Source of the DNA: Methanoregulaceae archaeon
GTDB taxonomy: Archaea > Halobacteriota > Methanomicrobia > Methanomicrobiales > Methanospirillaceae
Assembly: GCA_013331215.1 (NCBI GenBank)
Contig: DUGU01000119.1
Coordinates: forward strand, 1-7,653
Direction of reading: 5' to 3'
Length of the DNA stretch: 7,653 nt
Shown here: one piece after another, positions 1 through 5,121 of the stretch
Layout: every line of letters starts with the position of its first letter
Numbering within the stretch: position 1 is the first letter of the stretch
Program-made: the position numbers and the translations under genes
Notes under the pieces: generated by a model
Database searches by the model: none
Told to the model about the DNA's origin: nothing
The model's input: the letters and a program-made list of their open reading frames with translations, nothing else

Positions 1-1802
1 GGATCGAGATCCACCAGCAGCTCGATACCCGGACCAAGCTCTTCTGCGGCTGCCCGACGGCGGTCCGGCCGGTCGAGGAGCACGACGGCGAGTTCAGCCG
101 GTACCTCCGCGCGACCGCGTCCGAGCTCGGCGAGATCGACCGCGCGGCCGAGGAGGAGATGAAGGAGGTCCGGCGGTTCCGGTACCTCGCCTACGACACG
201 ACCTGCCTGGTCGAGAACGACGACGAGCCCCCGTCGCCCCTGAACGAGGAGGCGCTCGGGGTCACGCTCGAGGTCGCCCGGACCTTCGGCATGACCCCGA
301 TCGAGCAGGTCCACGTGATGCGCAAGCTCGTGATCGACGGCTCGAACACGAGCGGCTTCCAGCGGACCGCACTCGTCGCGGTCGGCGGCGTGCTGCCGAA
401 CGGTGGCGTGGTGGAGTCGATCTGCCTGGAAGAGGAGGCGGCCCAGCGAGTCGAGGACGCCTGCTTCTCCCTCGACCGGCTCGGCATCCCCCTCGTGGAG
501 ATCACGACCTCGCCGTGCCTCCACAGCCCCGAGGAGGTCCGCGACACGGCCGCGTACATCGGGATGGTCCTCCGCTCGACGGGCAAGGTCAAGCGCGGGA
601 TCGGGACGATCCGGCAGGACCTGAACGTCTCGATACGGGACGGGGCCCGGGTCGAGATCAAGGGGGTGCAGGAGCTCGACCTGATCGCCGAGGTGGTCCG
701 GCGCGAGGTCGCGCGGCAGCAGGGGCTCCTCGCGATCCGCGCCGAGCTCCGCGAGCGCGGGGCCCTGGTCGAGGACGAGGCCGTCGACGTGACGGACCTC
801 TTCACAGGCACGAAGTCCTCGGTGCTGAAGAAGGCCCCGGTCGTCCTCGCTCTCATCCTCCGCGGCTTTGCCGGCCTGGTCGGGCGCGAGCTCCAGCCGG
901 GCCGTCGGCTCGGCTCCGAGCTCTCGGACTACGCGAAGAAGTGCGGGGTCGGCGGGCTCTTCCACACGGACGAGCTCCCGGCCTACGGCGTGACCGCGGA
1001 CGAGGTCGCTGCGCTGCGCTCGGCCGTCGGCGCGGCCGACGGGGACTGCGTGGTGCTGGTCGCGGCCATGCGTCAGAAAGCGGCGTGCGCGGTCCGGCAG
1101 GTGGTCCGCCGCGCCCGCCTCGCGTTCGAGGGCGTGCCCGAGGAGACGCGGAAGATGCTCGAAGCCGGTTCGAGCGCGTACATGCGCCCGCTCCCCGGCG
1201 CGGCGCGTATGTATCCCGAGACCGACGTCCTCCCCGAGGCGATCACGCCCGAGAGGTGGGCCTCGGTCCACGCTCCCGAACTCCTGACCGAGCGGGAGCG
1301 GCGGTACGCCGCGGCGTACGACCTTTCTCCCGGAACCGCGCATCAGATCGTCTACTCGGAGCGGCTCCGGCTCTTCGACAATGCGATCGCGAACGGGGTC
1401 CAGCCCGGCCTCGCAGCCCGGACCGTGCTCGCGACCATCAAGGAACTCTCCCGCGACGGGGTGGAGGTCGAGCGGATCGGCGATGCGAACGTCCTGGCGA
1501 TCCTCGGAGCGGTTAAGGACGGCCGGGCCGCGAAGGAGGCCGTCCCCGACCTCCTCCGCGCGGTCGCGGACGGCGCCACCGTCGAAGAGGCCCTCGCGCA
1601 GTGCGCCCCGGCCGTCACCGGGGACGAGCTCGCCGCCATCGTCGACCGGGTCGTGGCCGAACGCGCGGACTTTGTCCGCGAGCGGGGCATGGCCGCGCTC
1701 GGACCGCTGATGGGGGTCGTGATGGCGGAGGTCCGGGGCTCGGCCGACGGCAAGCGGGTCGCCGGCCTCCTCCGGAGCGCGATCGCCGGCGTCATGCGAT
1801 GA
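1..1802 (+). CDS. gatE: Glu-tRNA(Gln) amidotransferase subunit E (5' partial)
   Basis: This is the tRNA-binding kinase/transamidase subunit of archaeal GatDE, which converts Glu-tRNA(Gln) to Gln-tRNA(Gln) with ammonia supplied by GatD. The frame is open from base 3, giving 599 visible residues; family members are about 620, so only some 20 N-terminal residues lie off the left edge. Visible residues 2-9 read EIHQQLDT, the conserved GatB/GatE opening whose Glu and His bind magnesium in relatives. The catalytic domain continues with SNTSGFQRT (114-122) and GTIRQDLNVSI (201-211). An AspRS-like GAD insertion follows, with GLFHTDELPAYG (318-329); this insertion separates GatE from bacterial GatB. 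RPLPGAARMYPETD (395-408) returns to the core. The helical YqeY-like tRNA-binding tail fills about 470-599, ending in the typical MGVVMAEVRGSADGKRV. No frameshift or missing motif is seen. GatD is not in the window. Confidence 0.97.
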   Translation, partial: IEIHQQLDTRTKLFCGCPTAVRPVEEHDGEFSRYLRATASELGEIDRAAEEEMKEVRRFRYLAYDTTCLVENDDEPPSPLNEEALGVTLEVARTFGMTPIEQVHVMRKLVIDGSNTSGFQRTALVAVGGVLPNGGVVESICLEEEAAQRVEDACFSLDRLGIPLVEITTSPCLHSPEEVRDTAAYIGMVLRSTGKVKRGIGTIRQDLNVSIRDGARVEIKGVQELDLIAEVVRREVARQQGLLAIRAELRERGALVEDEAVDVTDLFTGTKSSVLKKAPVVLALILRGFAGLVGRELQPGRRLGSELSDYAKKCGVGGLFHTDELPAYGVTADEVAALRSAVGAADGDCVVLVAAMRQKAACAVRQVVRRARLAFEGVPEETRKMLEAGSSAYMRPLPGAARMYPETDVLPEAITPERWASVHAPELLTERERRYAAAYDLSPGTAHQIVYSERLRLFDNAIANGVQPGLAARTVLATIKELSRDGVEVERIGDANVLAILGAVKDGRAAKEAVPDLLRAVADGATVEEALAQCAPAVTGDELAAIVDRVVAERADFVRERGMAALGPLMGVVMAEVRGSADGKRVAGLLRSAIAGVMR

Positions 1803-1805
1803 CGG

Positions 1806-1813
1806 TATATTTA
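1806..1813 (+). promoter_or_regulatory. TATA-like box for the DUF5350 gene
   Basis: TATATTTA sits just after the gatE stop in an AT-rich island inside otherwise very GC-rich sequence. In archaea transcription usually starts about 25 bases downstream of the box, here near 1833-1836. That would leave a leader of about 15 bases containing the ribosome binding site. The position suggests that the DUF5350 gene has its own promoter in addition to any read-through from gatE. The purine-rich BRE upstream is not clear. Confidence 0.6.
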
Positions 1814-1835
1814 TGCACGGCAGCCCCCAATAGAT

Positions 1836-1842
1836 AAAGGAG
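1836..1842 (+). promoter_or_regulatory. Ribosome binding site, DUF5350 gene
   Basis: AAAGGAG lies 8 bases before the ATG at 1851. It is the strongest Shine-Dalgarno match in the window outside gene overlaps and supports this start. Confidence 0.75.
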
Positions 1843-1850
1843 TTCGATTC

Positions 1851-2162
1851 ATGGGAAAGACAGGCACGACCCAGTGGGTCCAGATAAAGGGGGCCAAAGG
1901 CCAGCTCCGGCTCGTCCCCGGGAAGGAGGGCACCCTCAAGAAGCCCGGCCCGAACCAGCGGTTCAAGGCCGGGATCACCCTCAAGAAGCTCGAGGCGCTG
2001 ACCGAGGCCAACGCCCGCAACCCCCGCCGCCGCGGCGGGCGCGGCGGGCGCGGCGCCCGCGGGCGCGGACGGCCCGGCGAGGTCGAAGAGAAGCTGACCC
2101 GGCACCGCGTCATGCGCGCCAAGGTCTCGGTCGTCGGCGCCAAGGCGCGCTCGGGCCGGTAA
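1851..2162 (+). CDS. DUF5350 family small basic protein with RGG-rich tract
   Basis: This 103-residue, strongly basic protein has no membrane segment or signal peptide. The N-terminal half (GTTQWVQIKGAKGQLRLVPG at 5-24, then KKPGPNQRFKAG at 30-41) resembles the short proteins annotated DUF5350 in methanogens, whose function is unknown. Residues 59-75 form an Arg/Gly tract (RRRGGRGGRGARGRGRP) like eukaryotic RGG boxes. The last 28 residues are again basic (KLTRHRVMRAKVSVVGAKAR). The composition and the neighbouring translation gene gatE suggest RNA or ribosome binding; that is inference. Start choice rests on AAAGGAG 8 bases upstream and a TATA-like box. The RG tract is encoded by a 9-base tandem repeat, so it may be a lineage-specific insertion. 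Family assignment is from memory of the N-terminal pattern. Confidence 0.85.
   Translation: MGKTGTTQWVQIKGAKGQLRLVPGKEGTLKKPGPNQRFKAGITLKKLEALTEANARNPRRRGGRGGRGARGRGRPGEVEEKLTRHRVMRAKVSVVGAKARSGR
2031..2057 (+). repeat. 9-base tandem repeat encoding RGG units
   Basis: The unit CGCGGCGGG occurs exactly at 2031-2039 and 2040-2048, with a diverged third copy (CGCGGCGCC) at 2049-2057. It is in phase with the DUF5350 reading frame and encodes RGG-RGG-RGA. The stretch is also self-complementary: CCCGCCGC at 2023-2030 can pair with GCGGCGGG at 2041-2048. Confidence 0.8.
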
Positions 2163-2168
2163 CCAACC

Positions 2169-2174
2169 TTTTTT
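2169..2174 (+). terminator. T6 run, possible archaeal terminator (or TATA-like element)
   Basis: Six T residues follow the DUF5350 stop by 6 bases in a region with almost no other T runs. Archaeal RNA polymerase commonly terminates at oligo-T without a hairpin, and no hairpin is seen here. An alternative is that the run acts as a poor TATA box: its centre is about 27 bases before the ATG at 2199, the spacing expected for a leaderless transcript. The sequence does not decide between the two. Confidence 0.4.
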
Positions 2175-2198
2175 GCCGATCGCTGCGTCCTGATAGGC

Positions 2199-2555
2199 AT
2201 GGACCTCAAACTCGCCCTCGAGGCGTACACGGCGGCCGAGCACCTCAAGAATTCGCTGATCATGGCCTCGCAGCTCCTCGCGGCGGTCCCGTCCTACCCC
2301 GAGGCCGAACGGCCCGGCGGAGCCCGGATGCTCGTCACCGTCCTCGAGGTCGTCCGCGGCGACGCGCAGCGTGCCGCCCGGTACACGGGCGACCAGTCGT
2401 TCCAGCGGGCGGCCGACAGCCTCTCCGAGGCGATCAGCCTGACGGAGAGCCGGGCCTTCGAGCAGGCTGCGGAACGGGTCGGGATGGGGATCTCGCAGGT
2501 CACGACCGCGGCCCAGGGAGCGTGGGGGCAGCTCTCCGCCAATGGATTCGTCTGA
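2199..2555 (+). CDS. Hypothetical alpha-helical protein
   Basis: I do not recognise this 118-residue protein. It is rich in Ala, Glu, Leu and Arg with few helix breakers except around PSYPEAERPGG (31-41). The likely fold is helix (2-29), a Pro/Gly loop, helix (42-60), then two or three further helices (66-112), suggesting a small soluble helical bundle. No cysteine, metal motif, signal peptide or membrane segment is present. It has no clear Shine-Dalgarno site, so it may be leaderless. Its 3' end overlaps the next gene by 14 bases in another frame, implying translational coupling to the flavoprotein. Coding status is supported by high GC at third positions, a sensible non-repetitive amino acid composition and the tight fit with the following gene. 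A lineage-restricted protein is likely. Confidence 0.8.
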   Translation: MDLKLALEAYTAAEHLKNSLIMASQLLAAVPSYPEAERPGGARMLVTVLEVVRGDAQRAARYTGDQSFQRAADSLSEAISLTESRAFEQAAERVGMGISQVTTAAQGAWGQLSANGFV

Positions 2556-3069
2556 CTTTCTCGAGTTCGTCTCGAGCCGGTCCTCGATCCGGTCGTACCG
2601 GGACGAGCCGCCGGACGAGCAGGCCCTCGCCTTCATTCTCTCCTGTGCATCGACCGCGCCGAGCATGGGCAACCTCGAGTCCTGGGACGTCGTGGTCGTG
2701 ACCGACCCCGAGCGGCGGGCGGCGCTCGCGGAGGCCGCGCTCGACCAGACCCATGTGCGCGAGGCCCCCGTGGTCCTCGTGGTCTCGGCGAACTACGTCC
2801 GCGCGATGTCCAGGTACGGCGACCGCGGGATCCTCTACGCGCTCTGCGACGCCTCCATCGCCTGCACGTACATGATGCTCGCGGCCCACGCGCTCGGGCT
2901 CGGCTCGTGCTGGACGGGCGCGTTCGACGACGAGGACGTCCGCACGGTCCTCGAGCTTCCCCCCCACATCCGGCCGATCTGCCTCCTCGCGATCGGGCCC
3001 GGCGAGCAGACCAGCGGCATGACCCCGCGCCTGCCCATCGAGGAGCACGTCCACGTCGAAGCGTGGTGA
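2542..3069 (+). CDS. Nitroreductase-family flavoprotein
   Basis: A 175-residue protein of the FMN-dependent nitroreductase fold, at the short end of the family. [11 protein letters not shown] (13-23) is the N-terminal FMN phosphate-binding motif. [15 protein letters not shown] (39-53) is the usual AP-S-x-x-N-x-Q/E-x-W segment. The region 95-127 ([27 protein letters not shown] and the following SCWTGAF) is the conserved helix plus GLGSCW motif. Near the C-terminus [14 protein letters not shown] (141-154) matches the family's P-x-x-L-x-x-G element. Such proteins use NAD(P)H or a deazaflavin to reduce varied substrates; the real substrate cannot be inferred. The protein is soluble. It starts inside the upstream hypothetical gene, and its TGA stop is embedded in the GGTGAG ribosome binding site of the next gene, so it sits in a coupled operon. 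Confidence 0.92.
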   Translation: MDSSDFLEFVSSRSSIRSYRDEPPDEQALAFILSCASTAPSMGNLESWDVVVVTDPERRAALAEAALDQTHVREAPVVLVVSANYVRAMSRYGDRGILYALCDASIACTYMMLAAHALGLGSCWTGAFDDEDVRTVLELPPHIRPICLLAIGPGEQTSGMTPRLPIEEHVHVEAW

Positions 3070-3070
3070 G
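3065..3070 (+). promoter_or_regulatory. Ribosome binding site overlapping the nitroreductase stop
   Basis: GGTGAG contains the TGA stop of the flavoprotein and lies 6 bases before the ATG at 3077. It fixes that start and implies translational coupling. Confidence 0.75.
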
Positions 3071-3076
3071 AGCCCA

Positions 3077-3550
3077 ATGACAGATTATCTGGTGACCATG
3101 GAGTCGGCCTGGGTCGTCCGCGACGTCAGGTCGGTGGACGATGCGATCGGGATCGCGATCGCCGAGGCCGGGAAGCGACTGAACCCGGCCGCGAAGTACG
3201 TGGAGGTCGAGGCCGGGATGTCGGCCTGCCCCTACTGCGAGGAGTCGCTCAACTGCGGCCTCGTGGTCGCGAATACGGGCCTCGTGGGCCTCACCCTCGA
3301 GATGAAGGTCTTCAAGGCCGAGTCCGAGGAGCACGCCCAGCGGATCGCGAAGTCCGTAATCGGCAAGGCCCTCGGCGACGTCCCCCTCAAGATCATCGAG
3401 ACAAAGCAGATCGCGGAGCGGCGACCCGCACCCGAGGCGGCGGCGCGGCCGGCACCGTCGGTTCGCCCCGCGGGATCGGACCGTTCCACAGGACAAGGCC
3501 GTCCGTTCGGCCGCACCGGTCCCGCGGGCCGGCGCCCCGCGAAGAGGTGA
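3077..3550 (+). CDS. UPF0212 (DUF555) family protein with extended tail
   Basis: Residues 1-112 match the UPF0212/DUF555 pattern, conserved in methanogens and other Euryarchaeota and of unknown function. Typical features are the [15 protein letters not shown] opening (3-17), the cluster [12 protein letters not shown] (50-61) with cysteines 51, 54 and 60, and the region [22 protein letters not shown] (71-92, alternating strand and helix). A CxxC plus a third Cys suggests metal or redox chemistry, but a fourth ligand is not evident within one chain, so a dimer site is possible. Family members are usually about 110-120 residues. Here a tail of about 45 residues (113-157), rich in Pro, Ala, Arg and Gly and probably disordered, is added in the same frame. 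The start is set by GGTGAG 6 bases upstream. The gene lies between a flavoprotein and a kinase with gaps of only 7 and 4 bases. Confidence 0.93.
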   Translation: MTDYLVTMESAWVVRDVRSVDDAIGIAIAEAGKRLNPAAKYVEVEAGMSACPYCEESLNCGLVVANTGLVGLTLEMKVFKAESEEHAQRIAKSVIGKALGDVPLKIIETKQIAERRPAPEAAARPAPSVRPAGSDRSTGQGRPFGRTGPAGRRPAKR

Positions 3551-3551
3551 G
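3544..3551 (+). promoter_or_regulatory. Ribosome binding site overlapping the UPF0212 stop
   Basis: GAGGTGAG is a near-perfect Shine-Dalgarno site that includes the TGA stop of the UPF0212 gene. It lies 3 bases before the ATG at 3555, measured from its last G. It ties kinase translation to termination on the upstream gene. Confidence 0.75.
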
Positions 3552-3554
3552 CGC

Positions 3555-4445
3555 ATGATCACGGTCGTCGGCCACACCGCCATCGATCACATCAGCCGGG
3601 TCTCCTCGCTCCCGGGCCCGAACGGCTCGACCACGATCACGGACCGCCGGATCTTCTACGGCGGCGGCGCCGCGAACATCGCGGCCGGGATCGCGAAGCT
3701 CGGCGACGAGGCCGAGCTCCTCTCGGCCGTCGGCGGCGACTTCGCCGGCTCGGCGTACGACCGCTGGCTCGACGGCCTGGGTGTGAGCAAGCGGTTCTAC
3801 ACGATCGACAGGGCGAACACGGCGACCGCGTTCATGTTCACGGACGACCCCGGGGACCAGATGACCTTCTTCGAGTGGGGGGCCTCGGTCGCGTTCTCGT
3901 ACGAGGAGCCGCCGGCCCTCGACTTCGTCCACATGGCCACGGCCGACCCGCGCTTCAACCGGCGCGTGGCCGAGAAGGCGGCGTTCGCGTCGTTCGACCC
4001 GGGCCAGGACCTCCACCGGTACACGGCCGACGACCTCGACGCGATCCTGGACAATATCGACATTCTCTTCGCGAACCACCACGAGGTCGCCGGCATGTGC
4101 CGGACCCTCGGCCTCTCCCGCGACGAACTGATCGCACGGGTGCCAGTGGCGGTCTTCACCGAGGGCGGGGCGGGCTCCTGTCTCGCGGCCTGCGGCGAGG
4201 AGGTGCGGATCCCCGCCCTCCCCGTCACGATGACCGACCCCACCGGGGCGGGCGACGCGTACCGCGCCGGGTTCCTGACGGCCTACCGGCGCGGCCTCCC
4301 GCTCGAGATGTGCGCCCGCATCGGGACTGTGACCGCCTCATTCGCGGTCGAGGCCCGCGGGTGCCAGACGAACCTCCCCGACTGGGAGATGATGCGGGCG
4401 CGGTACGAGCGGCATTTCGGTACGCTTATACCGCCAGCGGCGTGA
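3555..4445 (+). CDS. PfkB-family carbohydrate/nucleoside kinase
   Basis: A complete 296-residue ribokinase-like (PfkB) kinase, which transfers phosphate from ATP to a sugar or nucleoside hydroxyl. The N-terminal substrate region has GHTAIDHI (6-13) and the first PfkB signature FYGGGAANIAAGIAKLG (34-50). FANHHEVAG (172-180) holds the NxxE motif (Asn174, Glu177) used for Mg-phosphate binding. The second signature DPTGAGDAYRAGF (228-240) gives the anion hole and the catalytic base Asp234. Archaeal relatives include broad-specificity nucleoside kinases and ribokinase-like enzymes; the short lid region (about 85-115) does not let me choose. It is cytosolic, with no unusual gaps. It is the last gene of the packed block that begins at 2199, and its start is fixed by GAGGTGAG. 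A TATA-like motif for dph6 lies in its last codons. Confidence 0.94.
   Translation: MITVVGHTAIDHISRVSSLPGPNGSTTITDRRIFYGGGAANIAAGIAKLGDEAELLSAVGGDFAGSAYDRWLDGLGVSKRFYTIDRANTATAFMFTDDPGDQMTFFEWGASVAFSYEEPPALDFVHMATADPRFNRRVAEKAAFASFDPGQDLHRYTADDLDAILDNIDILFANHHEVAGMCRTLGLSRDELIARVPVAVFTEGGAGSCLAACGEEVRIPALPVTMTDPTGAGDAYRAGFLTAYRRGLPLEMCARIGTVTASFAVEARGCQTNLPDWEMMRARYERHFGTLIPPAA
4426..4430 (+). promoter_or_regulatory. Weak TATA-like element upstream of dph6
   Basis: TTATA, in the context GCTTATACC, lies in the end of the kinase gene about 35 bases before the dph6 ATG. That would allow a start point near 4453-4456 and a leader of about 10 bases. It is the only AT-rich match near dph6, but short motifs of this kind are weak evidence. 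Confidence 0.3.
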
Positions 4446-4464
4446 TACTTCACGGGAATTTCTC

Positions 4465-5121
4465 ATGGTCTATGCCGCGCTCTCGTCGGGAGGCAAGGAC
4501 TCGGTCCTCGCCTGCCAGAAGGCCCTCGACGCCGGGTTCGAGGTCCGGTACCTGGTCACCGTCCGGCCGGCCGACCCGGACTCCTACATGTTCCACTCGG
4601 CCAACCTGGACGCGGTCCGCGTCATCGCGGACGCGGCGGGGATGGAGTACGTCGAGATCCCGAGCGGCGGCGTGAAGGAGGCCGAGCTCGCCGAACTCGA
4701 GGCCGGCCTCGCGGCCCTCCCGATCGAAGGGATCGTGACCGGCGCGGTCGGCTCTGTGTACCAGCGTGACCGGCTGGCCGTGATCGCGGACCGGCTCGGT
4801 CTCGAGCTCGTCTCCCCGCTCTGGGGCATGGACCCCGAGGCCCTCCTTTGCGAGGTGGCCGCGCGGATGGACGCGATCATCGTGGTGACCGCGGCCGACG
4901 GCCTGGACGAGTCGTTCCTCGGCGCGCACTTCGACGATGCCCTGATCGAGCGGTTGAAGCGGGTCGCGGCCGCCCGTCATATCCACCTCGCGGGAGAGGG
5001 CGGCGAGTACGAGTCGCTCACCCTCGACGCACCGTTCTATCGCCGCCCGGTAACGTACGCGTCGGCCGAGGTCCGGGTCGCCCCCGGGCGGAGCGAGCTG
5101 GTCCTTAGGGGCTTCGCCTGA
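4465..5121 (+). CDS. dph6: Diphthine-ammonia ligase (diphthamide synthase, Dph6)
   Basis: A complete 218-residue PP-loop ATPase of the archaeal Dph6 type. It performs the last step of diphthamide synthesis, the ATP-dependent amidation of diphthine on a histidine of elongation factor 2 (aEF2), in the cytosol. The adenylating PP-loop is LSSGGKDSVLA (6-16). MFHSANLD (42-49) and GAVGSVYQRDRL (93-104) follow the family pattern. The diagnostic GEGGEYESLTLDAPFYRR lies at 177-194. Length is normal for the archaeal single-domain form; the fused C-terminal domains of eukaryotic Dph6 are absent. The ATG at 4465 puts the PP-loop at its usual distance from the N-terminus. The Shine-Dalgarno match is weak. 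A 19-base gap separates it from the kinase, and its TGA stop shares one base with the ATG of the downstream DUF2070 gene, so the two are probably co-translated. Confidence 0.94.
   Translation: MVYAALSSGGKDSVLACQKALDAGFEVRYLVTVRPADPDSYMFHSANLDAVRVIADAAGMEYVEIPSGGVKEAELAELEAGLAALPIEGIVTGAVGSVYQRDRLAVIADRLGLELVSPLWGMDPEALLCEVAARMDAIIVVTAADGLDESFLGAHFDDALIERLKRVAAARHIHLAGEGGEYESLTLDAPFYRRPVTYASAEVRVAPGRSELVLRGFA

Noticed and set aside
515..1516. A 333-codon plus-strand frame inside gatE.
   Set aside because: Its product is almost entirely Arg, Gly, Pro and Ala, and the overlapping gatE frame is unmistakable.
159..1802. Starting gatE at the ATG at 159.
   Set aside because: The in-frame sequence before it encodes the conserved EIHQQLDT catalytic opening, so that Met is internal.
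3140..3165. Short palindromic run of GATCG units (GCGATCGGGATCGCGATCGC).
   Set aside because: It lies within conserved UPF0212 coding sequence and reflects Ile/Ala/Asp codon choice; GATCG-type words are common throughout this window.
2633..3583. A 316-codon minus-strand open frame across the nitroreductase, UPF0212 and kinase starts.
   Set aside because: It spans several recognised plus-strand genes and has low-complexity Arg/Gly/Ala composition; it is an artefact of high GC.
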